Source of the DNA: Pararhizobium polonicum
Lineage (GTDB): Bacteria; Pseudomonadota; Alphaproteobacteria; Rhizobiales; Rhizobiaceae
Assembly (NCBI RefSeq): GCF_001687365.1
Contig: NZ_LGLV01000007.1
Location: forward strand, 310,001 to 374,000
DNA length: 64,000 bases
Direction: 5' to 3'
This document shows, one piece after another, positions 48,199 through 57,330 of this stretch (positions are counted from its first letter, which is position 1; each line of letters opens with the position of its first letter). The translations under genes and the position numbers were made by a program. The notes under the pieces are model-generated. The model saw only the letters and a program-made list of their open reading frames with translations. It was not told where the DNA came from and searched no databases.

Positions 48199-50502
48199 AT
48201 GGCGGATTTTGTTGCAGTTATTCGAAGGACCGTCGATGGTCTGTCGGACAATGTTCCCGAGATGCGTGCCAAGGTCTATGAAAAGGCCCGTGGCGCCGTC
48301 CGCCGTCAGCTCGAAAGCATGAAGCCTCGTCCTTCGGACGAGATGATCGACCGGCAGATGGTCAAGCTGGAAGCGGCGATCAACGAGGTCGAAAGCGACC
48401 ACGCCGAGGCGCTGCCGCCGCTCGACGAGCAGCAACCCGATTCGGCACCCGAAGCGGTTGCCGGCGAGGACTATGCCCCGGAGCAGGCGACGGCGGAGGC
48501 CGAGGCGGTAGAAACCGCCGGGCCTGATCATGCGGCAGACGACCATGCGGAGCATCAGCCCGCCGAAGACGAGACGGCGCATGCGCCTGTCGAACCTGTC
48601 GAGCAACATGACGAGCAGCCTGAAACCATTGCACCGGCCGAGGCTTTTGAGCCGCCGGCCGCGGAAGGCCATGCGGAGCGGGAAATCGAGACCACAGTGT
48701 CTTCCGAAGAGGATCATGATCCCGAGCCTGTCCATTCGGTAGAGCCTGAAGAGCTGCAATCTGAACCGGAAGCGGTTCATTCCGACGAGCCGGAGCATCC
48801 GGTCGCTGCTGCGTTCGAGCAGGCGGACGATGGCGAAGCCGCGCCTGTGGTCGCGGGCGAGGTTGCGGAGGCTGCTGCCGAACCGATCGTCGAGCATCAT
48901 GTCGAACCGGAGGCAGACAAGCCGGCGCCTTCAACACCCTCCGAATGGGAGTTGCCGGAATGGAGCGATCCGGTTCCGGCTACAGCCCATAGCGAGCCGG
49001 TCTGGACCGAAACCGCTGATACCGTGGTGGGCACCGACGAGATCCCCGATCTGACGCAGTACGAGCCTGTCGAGACGGTGACGCCGCCGAGCGATGACGC
49101 TGAAGACAAGCAAAAAGCCGCCGCTGAACCGGCACAAGCCTGGGCCTGGGACGACAGCGATCCCTTTACCCAGAGCCCGGCGGCGGCCGCGGTCGAGACA
49201 TCCGAGCCGGCGATTTCGGACTGGTCGTGGCCTGTCGAGAAAACCACTGCCCCGACGCCGGAACAGCAGAAGGCTGCGGGCGACAGCTGGAACGATATCG
49301 ACGAGCTTCTGGAGCATGGCGGCACTGCCGCCGCTGCGGGTGCTGCATCAGGGGGGCAGGCGGACAGGAATTCCGCGCTCTTGAGCGAAGAGATGGAAGT
49401 GCCGGCGCGGCCGGTTTCCTATCGGGTCGAACCGAAGCGGTCGCGGTTCAATGGAAAGGCCATCGGACTTTCGGCTGTCCTGTTGCTCGCCCTTGGCGGC
49501 GGCGGTTATGGCTATTGGCAAAATCAGACGGCGGTGAACTCCTGGGTGTCGGGCATACTTTCGTCCATCACCGCGCAGGTGCCAGGGCAGACGAGCCCGG
49601 TCCCTGTGCCGGAAGGCGGCACGAATGGTGCCACGACACCGGAAACCAGCAATCAGACACAGACACCGGCTGCCTCCGACACCGCTTCTGTTGCCGGCAG
49701 CAACAAATTCACGCAGCGCCTGCAGCAGGATGGCAGCGAGATCGACCAGGGTCCGGCAGCCGCGCCTGCGGGGGCCGAGGAAGGCAAGTCGGTCGCTGCG
49801 CAGACAGAGGCCGGCAAGCCGGCCGATACCGCACAGGCAACGCCGGCAGTACCGGCAGGCCAGACCTCCGGCGACGCCCAGCCGGTGCCCGGACAGCAGA
49901 CCCCGGCCAATCCGGCAACGCAGCAGGTGCCTGCCGGCGCCCAGAAGATGTTCCTTTATGAGGAGCGGCTGGGCCAGTCGGCACCGACGGCGATCGAGGG
50001 AAGCGTCGCGTGGTCGATCAAGGAAGAATCGCCGGGCGGCGATGCCAAGCCCGAGCCGGTTATCCAGGCCCAGATCAATGTGCCCGAGCGTGGCCTGACG
50101 GCCTTGATGACCATCAAACGCAATGCCGACTCGTCTCTGCCGGCAAGCCATGTGATCGAGTTCGTCTTTTCGCTGCCCGAAAATTTCGAGGGTGGTAGCA
50201 TCGACAGCGTGCAGCGTGTGTCGATGAAGCGGAACGAGCAGGACCGCGGCGACGCGCTGATTGCTGTTCCGGCCAAGATCACGGAAGACTTCCACATGAT
50301 CGCGCTCAACGACTTCCCGGAAGCCGTGGCGACGAACACCGAACTTCTGCGCAGCCGCAGCTGGATGGATATTCCCTTGACCTACCGCAATGGCCGACGC
50401 GCGCTCCTGACCCTGGAGAAGGGCCCGGCGGGCACCGAAGCCTTCACCAAGGCGATGCAGGCCTGGAGCCTGATTGCGAAGCCGGACCCTGCCGGTCAAT
50501 AA
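48199..50502 (+). CDS. large acidic single-pass membrane protein of unknown function
   Basis: 767 residues with no family I recognise. The N-terminal 60 residues form a basic helical segment (DFVAVIRRTVDGLSDNVPEMRAKVYEKARGAV). From about 70 to 400 the chain is acidic and low-complexity (Glu, Ala, Pro, His). One membrane helix follows at about 420-440 (IGLSAVLLLALGGGGYGYW), then a Pro/Ala/Gln/Thr linker and a folded C-terminal domain (LYEERLGQSAPTAIEGSVAWS onward, about 190 residues). Topology is probably cytoplasmic acidic part, periplasmic C-terminus. Rhizobia have similar proteins next to purA, as I recall, without function. It shares a terminator with rpoH. Confidence 0.72.
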   Translation: MADFVAVIRRTVDGLSDNVPEMRAKVYEKARGAVRRQLESMKPRPSDEMIDRQMVKLEAAINEVESDHAEALPPLDEQQPDSAPEAVAGEDYAPEQATAEAEAVETAGPDHAADDHAEHQPAEDETAHAPVEPVEQHDEQPETIAPAEAFEPPAAEGHAEREIETTVSSEEDHDPEPVHSVEPEELQSEPEAVHSDEPEHPVAAAFEQADDGEAAPVVAGEVAEAAAEPIVEHHVEPEADKPAPSTPSEWELPEWSDPVPATAHSEPVWTETADTVVGTDEIPDLTQYEPVETVTPPSDDAEDKQKAAAEPAQAWAWDDSDPFTQSPAAAAVETSEPAISDWSWPVEKTTAPTPEQQKAAGDSWNDIDELLEHGGTAAAAGAASGGQADRNSALLSEEMEVPARPVSYRVEPKRSRFNGKAIGLSAVLLLALGGGGYGYWQNQTAVNSWVSGILSSITAQVPGQTSPVPVPEGGTNGATTPETSNQTQTPAASDTASVAGSNKFTQRLQQDGSEIDQGPAAAPAGAEEGKSVAAQTEAGKPADTAQATPAVPAGQTSGDAQPVPGQQTPANPATQQVPAGAQKMFLYEERLGQSAPTAIEGSVAWSIKEESPGGDAKPEPVIQAQINVPERGLTALMTIKRNADSSLPASHVIEFVFSLPENFEGGSIDSVQRVSMKRNEQDRGDALIAVPAKITEDFHMIALNDFPEAVATNTELLRSRSWMDIPLTYRNGRRALLTLEKGPAGTEAFTKAMQAWSLIAKPDPAGQ

Positions 50503-50524
50503 ACGGCCGGAAAATACGGACACG

Positions 50525-50558
50525 AAAAAACCGGCTGGAGCGATCCAGCCGGTTTTTT
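50525..50558. terminator. bidirectional terminator
   Basis: AACCGGCTGGA / TCCAGCCGGTT with a GCGA loop, flanked by A tract on one side and TTTTTTT on the other, between the large acidic-protein gene and rpoH. Confidence 0.93.
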
Positions 50559-50596
50559 TATGGAGTCAGCCTGCGGGCTGCTCACTTGCGAGTTGC

Positions 50597-51502
50597 TTAG
50601 GCGTCTTCGACGACCCGCAGCGAATTCTGGCGATCCTGTGCCGCCTTGCGGACAGCATCCTGAACCTTCTCGAAGGCACGAACCTCGATCTGGCGAACGC
50701 GCTCGCGGCTGATGTCGAACTCGGTCGACAGATCCTCGAGTGTGACCGGATCTTCGGTCAGGCGGCGGGCTTCGAAGATGCGGCGTTCGCGATCGTTCAG
50801 AACCTTCATCGCGCTCGACAGCAACCCACGGCGGCTTTCCAGTTCATCCTGCTCGATGAGCATGTCTTCCTGGCTGTCATGGTCGTCGACGAGCCAATCC
50901 TGCCATTGGCCGGATTCGCCTTCGCCGGCCTTGATCGGCGCATTCAGCGACGCGTCTCCGGAGAGCCGCTGGTTCATCGAGATCACTTCGGCTTCCGAAA
51001 CCTTCAGCGTCGTTGCGATATGCGCGACCTGCTCGGGCTTCAGGTCACCTTCGTCGAGAGCCTGGATCTTGCCCTTGAGGCGGCGCAGGTTGAAGAACAG
51101 CCGCTTCTGGTTGGCGGTCGTGCCCATCTTCACCAGCGACCAGGACCGCAGGATATATTCCTGGATCGAAGCCTTGATCCACCACATTGCATAGGTGGCC
51201 AGACGGAAGCCGCGTTCGGGGTCGAACTTCTTCACGGCCTGCATAAGGCCGACATTGCCTTCGGAAACGACTTCGCCGATCGGCAGGCCATAGCCGCGAT
51301 AGCCCATGGCAATCTTCGCCACGAGGCGCAGATGGCTGGTGACGAGCTGATGGGCGGCCTTGCGGTCGTCATGCTCCTGATACCGCTTGGCGAGCATGTA
51401 CTCTTCCTGCGGTTCAAGCATGGGAAACTTGCGGATTTCGTCGAGATAACGATTGAGACCGCCTTCTCCGGCGGTAATGGACGGTAACGTACTGCGGGCC
51501 AT
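50597..51502 (-). CDS. rpoH: RNA polymerase sigma factor RpoH (sigma-32)
   Basis: 301 residues. Heat-shock sigma factor. Region 2 has LVTSHLRLVAKIAMGYRGYGLPIGEVVSEGNVGLMQAVKKFDPERGFRLATYAMWWIKA in parts, the RpoH box is seen in NQKRLFFNLRRLKGKIQ, and region 4 ends SREFDISRERVRQIEVRAFEK-like. The ATG at 51500-51502 gives the usual MARSTLPSI start. In rhizobia two RpoH copies exist; which this is cannot be told here. FtsH (12 kb away) degrades RpoH in other bacteria. Confidence 0.94.
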   Translation of the reverse strand: MARSTLPSITAGEGGLNRYLDEIRKFPMLEPQEEYMLAKRYQEHDDRKAAHQLVTSHLRLVAKIAMGYRGYGLPIGEVVSEGNVGLMQAVKKFDPERGFRLATYAMWWIKASIQEYILRSWSLVKMGTTANQKRLFFNLRRLKGKIQALDEGDLKPEQVAHIATTLKVSEAEVISMNQRLSGDASLNAPIKAGEGESGQWQDWLVDDHDSQEDMLIEQDELESRRGLLSSAMKVLNDRERRIFEARRLTEDPVTLEDLSTEFDISRERVRQIEVRAFEKVQDAVRKAAQDRQNSLRVVEDA

Positions 51503-51743
51503 GATGCACCCCCCTTTCGCGTTCCGGCCTCCTTCTGGCAGGCCGGGCATGTGGGTCTGTCCGACCCCACATCCTCATAGATAAGTGCGGCGAAAGCATG
51601 ATTCAAGAACTCCGGTTTCACAGAGACGTGAAGCCGGAGAAGCGAATGCTCCAAGTGGATTACACCCGGTAAATTGTGTCCGCCCCCGAAATATCAAGGG
51701 CGGAAGTGGCGGTTTGTGGGGCTTTTCGCTCGATCCGCCGCGA

Positions 51744-52001
51744 TCAGTGGATCGGCGAGCTGTCTTTTTCCTCTTCGAACGTCACGGCGACATCGCTGTT
51801 GGCGCTGAGCCGGACGCGGTTGCCCTCGATGTCGGCTACAAGGCCGAGCGAGATGTAGTGATGATGGCGGTCGTGACCCTGGCCGCTGTCCTTCTTCGTC
51901 AATTTGATCCTGCCGCCTTCGACGTGATCGACTGTTCCGACATGGACGCCGTCCGCACCGATCACTTCCGCATGTTCCTTGATCTGCGTTGCATCAACCA
52001 T
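51744..52001 (-). CDS. DUF2171 domain protein
   Basis: 85 residues (VDATQIKEHAEVIGADGVHVGTVDHVEGGRIKLTK onward), a PRC-barrel-like fold of the DUF2171 family. Function unknown; such proteins are often stress induced. I use the ATG at 51999-52001. First of a group with DUF1127, a Cys-rich protein and an AraC regulator on the same strand. Confidence 0.78.
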   Translation of the reverse strand: MVDATQIKEHAEVIGADGVHVGTVDHVEGGRIKLTKKDSGQGHDRHHHYISLGLVADIEGNRVRLSANSDVAVTFEEEKDSSPIH

Positions 52002-52098
52002 TGCACTTCTCCTTTTGCTGTCTGCGACAACGCGCCAGACCGGGAAAGGATGCATGCCGGTTGGAAAAATGCGGGGGATACGGTTTGGAATTCGGCCT

Positions 52099-52434
52099 TC
52101 AATGCGGCTCAGCATCCCCGTTTTCGTCTGGAGTTAGCGTGGTACTGCGGCGATAGCGGCTGTATCCGCCATAAGCCTGACATCTTGAGAGGCCGATGTC
52201 CTTCAACTGATCGTCGTTGAGCTCCAACAGCGCCAGCCGGTTGCCGCGTTCCCGCAATTTTCTGATGACGAAACCTGCAAACCTGCGTGCAAGCGGGAAA
52301 CGGGCCGCGGAACGGGACTTGGCTCGCTTGACGGGCTGCGTATTGACGGCACTCTGTGGCGCAAGCTTCAGTTCTAAAATGAGGTCGCGTTCGTTCGGCA
52401 CGCGATCGCCGATCACATGGGCTTCGTTCTTCAT
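52099..52434 (-). CDS. DUF1127 domain protein
   Basis: 111 residues, basic. The C-terminal core LLELNDDQLKDIGLSRCQAYGG is the DUF1127 motif (D.QLKDIGL.R). The N-terminal 40 residues are a variable extension. A second DUF1127-like gene lies at 13136. Small basic proteins of unknown function, in some species affecting RNA turnover. Confidence 0.78.
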   Translation of the reverse strand: MKNEAHVIGDRVPNERDLILELKLAPQSAVNTQPVKRAKSRSAARFPLARRFAGFVIRKLRERGNRLALLELNDDQLKDIGLSRCQAYGGYSRYRRSTTLTPDENGDAEPH

Positions 52435-52503
52435 AATGTTGTCTCCGGGGAATGCCGGCCCCTTATCGGGCCGGCGCGGCAGGGCAGGGGACCGGTTGCG
52501 GCC

Positions 52504-52665
52504 TTATCCCTTCGATACCTGGGTGACGTGGATTGCAGCGTCTGCTTCGCGCAGGGCCTGCGCGCATTCTTCGCAGCAGACCTCGACAGTCTTTCCGCCA
52601 ATCTTGACCGCGATGCGGCTTGCGTCGAGTTCGCAGTCACAGGCAGCACATGTGTTTTCCTGCAT
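52504..52665 (-). CDS. small Cys-rich metal-binding-type protein
   Basis: 53 residues with five cysteines as CxxCxC (CAACDC) near the N-terminus and CCEEC in the C-terminal half, separated by VKIGGKTVEV. This spacing resembles TRASH/YHS-type or zinc-binding knuckles and predicts a single metal site. GGAGG lies about seven bases before the ATG. Possibly a metal-store or sensor; the adjacent AraC gene on the same strand may control it. Confidence 0.65.
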   Translation of the reverse strand: MQENTCAACDCELDASRIAVKIGGKTVEVCCEECAQALREADAAIHVTQVSKG

Positions 52666-52774
52666 GATCTTTCCTCCGTTTGGTTCGTTGCGACCAGAAG
52701 AGAAGACCATTTCGGCAGTTGCGGCGCTGTCAGAATCTTTAGCGATCTTTGCTGCCGTTAAAAAACGGCAGGGA

Positions 52775-53605
52775 TCAGCGCAGGCCGGCAAAGCGCTGGA
52801 ATTCGGCCGGCGTGCGCCCGTAGACCTGGCGGAACGAGGAGGAGAAATGGCTGTGGCTGGAAAAGCCGAGGTCGAGCCCCAGATCGGTCAGGTCGTCATA
52901 GCTTCCGAGCAGGTCGAGTGCTTTGGCCAGTCTTAGCCGCAGATGATAGCGATAGAGCGGCGTTCCCTCCACCTGCTGAAAAACCTGGGTGAGATAGACC
53001 GGGGAGACACCAGCCTCCTTGGCGATCTCGGCGAGGGTCCATCTGCGCGCGAGATCGGAGGACAGAACGAGCTTGGCGCGGTCCACGAGTTTTTGCCGGC
53101 CGATGCTGGCGGTCGCGGCGCGGGCGGTCCGCTCGCCGACGGCGCGTCGGACGAGCGTCATCGCCAGTGTTTCGGCCTCCAGCGTTTCGGCAGTGCCCCT
53201 GAGCAGGCTGTGGCGCAACAGGGCGACAAGTGCCTGCGCGCGGGCATCTATTCTCAGGCGCTGCTTGTTGAAGGCGAATGTGCCGCGAGCGGCGCGATGA
53301 ACCTTGGGAACCAGTTCCTCAAGTGCTGCCTCGTGTACGGCCATGCTCAGGCAGGCATCGCCGCCTTCCACCGGATGGCTGATGCGATATCCTTCGTCGC
53401 GGTTGAAGAACAACACCTGATTGGCCTCGGCAACCGCGTCATCGCTGCCGACATGGCGCAGGAAAACACCACGATAGGGGAAGACGAGACTGGTCACGCG
53501 CGCGCATTCCTCGTCGCTCCTGTGCCGGCATTCGCCGTTGCACAGCACGTCGTGGACGCTGACCATCTCGGTTTCGAGAATTTTCCTGGCGGAAAACTGG
53601 CTCAT
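52775..53605 (-). CDS. AraC family transcriptional regulator
   Basis: 276 residues. The C-terminal 100 residues carry the two AraC HTH motifs (WTLAEIAKEAGVSPVYLTQVFQQ and ALDLLGSYDDLTDLGLDLGFSSHSHFSSSFRQVYGRTPAEF, given in parts). The N-terminal cupin-like domain is a likely ligand sensor and carries a short Cys-rich stretch (CNGECRHRSDEEC), which may sense metals or redox state. It precedes the small Cys-rich gene by 109 bases. Confidence 0.9.
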   Translation of the reverse strand: MSQFSARKILETEMVSVHDVLCNGECRHRSDEECARVTSLVFPYRGVFLRHVGSDDAVAEANQVLFFNRDEGYRISHPVEGGDACLSMAVHEAALEELVPKVHRAARGTFAFNKQRLRIDARAQALVALLRHSLLRGTAETLEAETLAMTLVRRAVGERTARAATASIGRQKLVDRAKLVLSSDLARRWTLAEIAKEAGVSPVYLTQVFQQVEGTPLYRYHLRLRLAKALDLLGSYDDLTDLGLDLGFSSHSHFSSSFRQVYGRTPAEFQRFAGLR

Positions 53606-53668
53606 GGGCGCTCCGGGCTATCGATAAGCGTTATACGCCTCGAAGGGCCGGACCGCCATGGCCTTGCT

Positions 53669-54691
53669 TCAGCCGCGCAGCGCTTCGACCAGTTCGCGCA
53701 TGTCGTCGGGAACCGGCGACTCGAAATGCATGGTCTTTCCGGTCGTCGGATGCTCGAAGGCCAGCATGAAGGCGTGCAGCGCCTGACGCGGAAAACGGTT
53801 GACCACGGCCTTGGCGGCGTCCGGCAGCAGATTGGCTTTGGTCTTGAAGGCGGCGCCGTAGTCGGGATCGCCGATCAGCGGATGGCCGATATGGGCCATG
53901 TGGACGCGGATCTGGTGGGTGCGGCCGGTTTCGAGGTTGCATCGGACCATCGCGGCGAGCGCGGTGGAATCCGGTTTTTCGAGATAGCGCTCGACAACCT
54001 GATAGTGGGTGATGGCTTCACGCGCGTCGTCCGCGCCTTCCTGTTTGACGGCACGCTTGACGCGGTCGCCGGCGCGGCCGAGCGGCGCGTCGATCGTTCC
54101 CTTCAGGCCACGCGGGCGGCCCCAGACGATGGCCATGTAGGCGCGCTCCAGCGGCCCGGTGCGGCCATGGTCGGCAAACTGGTCGGAGAGGTGGCGGTGG
54201 GCGATATCGTTCTTGGCGACGACCATGACGCCGCTGGTATCCTTGTCGAGGCGGTGGACGATGCCGGGACGCTTGACGCCGCCGATGCCGGACAGGCTTG
54301 CGCCGCAGTGATGGATCAGCGCATTGACCAGCGTGCCCGTCCAGTTGCCGGCGCCGGGGTGAACGACGAGACCCGGCGGCTTGACGAGAACGATCAGGTC
54401 GTTGTCCTCGTAGAGCACGTCGAGGGGGATGTTCTCGCCCTTGGGTTCCGGGTCTTCCGCTTCCGGCAGGCCGATCGTAAAGACGTCGCCGGGCTGTACC
54501 TTCTTCTTGGCTTCCTTGACGGTCTTGCCGTTGACGGAAACCTCACCCTGTTCGATCAGGCTCTTGATGCGGTTGCGGGAAAACTCGCCGCCCAGTGCTT
54601 CGGTGAGAAAGGCGTCCATGCGGCCGCTCGCGTCCTCATTTGCCGTAAGGACTTTCCTAATCGCCGGGGCTTGTTTAAAGGGGTCGTTCAT
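53669..54691 (-). CDS. RluD-type pseudouridine synthase
   Basis: 340 residues. N-terminal S4 RNA-binding domain (RMDAFLTEALGGEFSRNRIKSLIEQGEVSVNG in parts) and the RsuA/RluA catalytic domain with HRLDKDTSGVMVVAKN, whose Asp is the nucleophile, plus GRTHQIRVHM. Modifies large-subunit rRNA; RluD (helix 69) is the likeliest substrate type. Monocistronic, divergent from the next gene with a short gap. Confidence 0.9.
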   Translation of the reverse strand: MNDPFKQAPAIRKVLTANEDASGRMDAFLTEALGGEFSRNRIKSLIEQGEVSVNGKTVKEAKKKVQPGDVFTIGLPEAEDPEPKGENIPLDVLYEDNDLIVLVKPPGLVVHPGAGNWTGTLVNALIHHCGASLSGIGGVKRPGIVHRLDKDTSGVMVVAKNDIAHRHLSDQFADHGRTGPLERAYMAIVWGRPRGLKGTIDAPLGRAGDRVKRAVKQEGADDAREAITHYQVVERYLEKPDSTALAAMVRCNLETGRTHQIRVHMAHIGHPLIGDPDYGAAFKTKANLLPDAAKAVVNRFPRQALHAFMLAFEHPTTGKTMHFESPVPDDMRELVEALRG

Positions 54692-54722
54692 TCTTCATTC
54701 CATTTTTCAGGGTAGGCCAGCC

Positions 54723-55106
54723 ATGTCATCTCAGAAACCAGTCGAACAGGAAGAAAAGCCGCTCGATCCGGTGATGGAGAACGTGCGCCGCAAGATGATC
54801 AAGTTGCAGCTGGTCTCGGCCGGTGTCATGTTGGTCATGCTTATGGCCGTGCTTGGGGCCGTTGTCTACAAGGTGACGCGGTCCAATGACAAGGATGTGG
54901 CGCAAACGGCCGCTGTTGCCGTCCCCAGCGATGCGCCACTGACGGCGATTGCCGCCCTGCCTGCCGGGTTCGAGGTATCCAGCGTCGCTCTGTCGGGTGG
55001 CCAGATCCTGTTCTATGGCACGGCTGCCGGTGGGGACCGCAAGGCGATAGTCTTCGATATCGCGGCCGGCCGGATCGTCGCGGATATTTCCGTCAAGACG
55101 AACTGA
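54723..55106 (+). CDS. small single-helix membrane protein (DUF6476-like)
   Basis: 127 residues: charged N-terminal tail, one helix at about 30-50 (LVSAGVMLVMLMAVLGAVVYKV), and a small periplasmic beta domain (LTAIAALPAGFEVSSVALSGGQILFYG). Similar proteins are annotated DUF6476 in Rhizobiales. Followed by the TrmH-type gene after 14 bases, so likely co-transcribed. Confidence 0.7.
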   Translation: MSSQKPVEQEEKPLDPVMENVRRKMIKLQLVSAGVMLVMLMAVLGAVVYKVTRSNDKDVAQTAAVAVPSDAPLTAIAALPAGFEVSSVALSGGQILFYGTAAGGDRKAIVFDIAAGRIVADISVKTN

Positions 55107-55120
55107 AAGAAGACCCCGCC

Positions 55121-55942
55121 GTGACCCCGGTCCGCATCGACGATCCCGCAGATCCGCGCATTGCCGGCTTGGTCTCGATCAAGGAGCGTGACCTGACGGG
55201 CCGGCATGGCCGCTTCATTGCCGAGGGCACCGTCGTCCTGCGCATGCTGGCGGCCGCGCATCGCGCAGGTCGCGGTATCGAGGCGGAAGCGATCCTGTTG
55301 CTTGAAAATCGCGTCGATGGTCTCGTTGACCTTCTCGCCGATTTTCCGGCCACCATTCCGGTCTACGTGGCCAGCGCTCCGGTGTTCGATGCCATTGCCG
55401 GCTTCAACATGCACCGGGGCGTGCTGGCGCTGGGCAAACGTGATTCTGCGCCGCGGTTGGATACGCTCCTTGGAGGGCTTCCGGCCAAAAGCATGGTTCT
55501 GGCCGCCTGCGGCATTTCCAACCATGACAATATGGGCTCGATGTTCCGCAATGCGGCCGCCTTCGGTGCCGATGCCATCCTCATGGATGAAACCAGCTGC
55601 GATCCGATGTACCGCAAGGCGATCCGGGTGTCGGTGGGATCCGTCCTGACGGTGCCGTTTGCCCGCGAGGGCTCGGTGACCGCGCTTGTCGGGCGCCTGC
55701 AGGCGGACGGTTTTGCGATCTGGGGGCTGTCGCCGCGCGGGCAGACCGATCTGCAGGACATTGCGCCATCGCCGCGCACCGCCCTTCTGGTGGGCACGGA
55801 AGGCGAGGGGCTGCCGGAAACGATCCTGTCATCGATCCGGACTGCCCGCATTCGCCAGCGGCCGGGCCTCGACAGCCTGAATGTGGCGACGGCGACCGGC
55901 ATTGCCCTGCATCAGGTGGCGATGATCAACGGGTTGATCTGA
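55121..55942 (+). CDS. TrmH/SpoU family RNA 2'-O-methyltransferase
   Basis: 273 residues with the SPOUT knot motifs: NHDNMGSMFRNAAAFGAD (motif 1), LLVGTEGEGLP (motif 2) and LNVATATGIALHQ (motif 3). The N-terminal part is a substrate-binding extension. GTG start at 55121 fits a GAAAGAAG ribosome-binding site. The RNA target (tRNA or 23S rRNA) is not determinable. Confidence 0.9.
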   Translation: MTPVRIDDPADPRIAGLVSIKERDLTGRHGRFIAEGTVVLRMLAAAHRAGRGIEAEAILLLENRVDGLVDLLADFPATIPVYVASAPVFDAIAGFNMHRGVLALGKRDSAPRLDTLLGGLPAKSMVLAACGISNHDNMGSMFRNAAAFGADAILMDETSCDPMYRKAIRVSVGSVLTVPFAREGSVTALVGRLQADGFAIWGLSPRGQTDLQDIAPSPRTALLVGTEGEGLPETILSSIRTARIRQRPGLDSLNVATATGIALHQVAMINGLI

Positions 55943-55975
55943 GAGAAACGAGCAGGGTGTTACCGGTGCCGGAGT

Positions 55976-57163
55976 CTACCGGTGTTCCGGTGGCAGCATG
56001 TCGCGGGTGCGGCTGGCGAGGCTTTTGCCGGTCGCATCGGGCTGCGCGCCTGCCGGCTTGAGAAGACCGGGGATCGGCGATGCCTGGCCTTCCTTTGCCG
56101 CGGTCAAAGCCACCATGGTCGCCGCGATGTCGGCAATGTCTTCCCGCAGAGCATCGTCGTGGACGTCGGTGGTCGAGGCGATCAATCGCTCCGATAGTGC
56201 TGTTGCCCGGTTGCGGGCATATTCGGCTGGCACGGTCAGGTCGATGGTCTCCACTGCAGAGGCGTCCTCTGCCACACCTTCCACACTTGCGCCATCTGCG
56301 GGGTCTGCCGCGACAGCCGGTTTTTTCTCGCGGCGCACAGGCACCGTCAGGCCTGCGGCCCGCAACGCTTTCGATGCGTCGCGCAGGTCCGTGCCGGCAT
56401 CCCTGACCTTGCCCTTCAAGCGCTCGATTTCGGTCGCCCTGCGCTCAAGGAAGTTCTCCTTGTCGGCGTTGGCGGCCATCTCCTTGGCAAGCTTGGTTTC
56501 GGCCTGGCGAAGGCGGGTTTCGTCGCGGGCAAGCTTGGCTCCGAGCTCCCGCGCCTTGGTGCTTTCCGCCCTGAGTTCGTTGCGAAGGCTTTCCCGTTCG
56601 TCTCGCAGGCCGGCGATGCGGCTTTTCAGGTTCTCCGCCTCGGCGTCATGGGCGGCGACATCGATCTTCAGGCTGTCCATGTCGGCGGAAAGATGGTCGA
56701 TCTGGCGCGTCAACGTCTTGATGTCGATGGTCTTCTTGACGTTGTCGCGTTCGACGTCGGCCAGCGTCGCCTTCAGCCGTTCGATATTCTGCTCCAGCTG
56801 GCGGGTGGAGGAGCGCAGGTCGGCTGCTTCGACGTTCATGTCGGCGAGCTGTATATGGAGATCGGCATTTTCGCCGGCGAGGCGCTGGGCTTCTTTCAGG
56901 ACGGAGCCATTCTGCAGCATCAGCGCGACGTTCTTGTCGCGCTCGTGTTTCAACGTCTGGCTGGTGCGGGCGTTTTCAGCGGCGTAACCGGCGCGGGCGG
57001 CATCCTTCTGGGCCCGGACCTCCTGCGGCGACAGCGGCATCGTCGCCTTCAGCCGGTCCTCGGCAAAGCGGACGATGCGCCTGTGAACGACCGGCGCCAC
57101 CAAAAGGCCGAGGATGACCGCCGTCAGGAATCCCAAGGCAAACAGGAGTGCGAATTCAATCAC
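55976..57163 (-). CDS. membrane-anchored coiled-coil protein of unknown function
   Basis: 395 residues: one N-terminal helix (FALLFALGFLTAVILGLLVAPVV), then a long coiled coil from about 70 to 270 (repeating heptads such as LRSSTRQLEQNIERLKATLADVERD), an acidic linker and a C-terminal helical patch (TDVHDDALREDIADIAATMVAL). GTG start (57161-57163) puts the helix at the very N-terminus. It is probably a cytoplasm- or periplasm-spanning scaffold. Not recognised as a named family. Confidence 0.72.
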   Translation of the reverse strand: MIEFALLFALGFLTAVILGLLVAPVVHRRIVRFAEDRLKATMPLSPQEVRAQKDAARAGYAAENARTSQTLKHERDKNVALMLQNGSVLKEAQRLAGENADLHIQLADMNVEAADLRSSTRQLEQNIERLKATLADVERDNVKKTIDIKTLTRQIDHLSADMDSLKIDVAAHDAEAENLKSRIAGLRDERESLRNELRAESTKARELGAKLARDETRLRQAETKLAKEMAANADKENFLERRATEIERLKGKVRDAGTDLRDASKALRAAGLTVPVRREKKPAVAADPADGASVEGVAEDASAVETIDLTVPAEYARNRATALSERLIASTTDVHDDALREDIADIAATMVALTAAKEGQASPIPGLLKPAGAQPDATGKSLASRTRDMLPPEHR

Positions 57164-57309
57164 GGGCTGGCCATTTCAGTTCTAAGCACGCGGTACAGTA
57201 CGAGTTGTGTCATTACACGACGAAAGCGTGATGATCCTATTAATTCAACTATTCGAGAATGTGCCTTTTTTGCAAGGCATGGCAACGTCTGAGAGGAGCC
57301 TGGAAAAGA

Positions 57310-57330
57310 AAATGAGGCGTTTCCGCCTCA
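57310..57330 (-). terminator. terminator at the end of the DUF1134 gene
   Basis: Perfect TGAGGCG / CGCCTCA with a TTTC loop; on the minus strand it runs into TTTTCTTTTCC. The right arm includes the stop codon. Confidence 0.85.
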
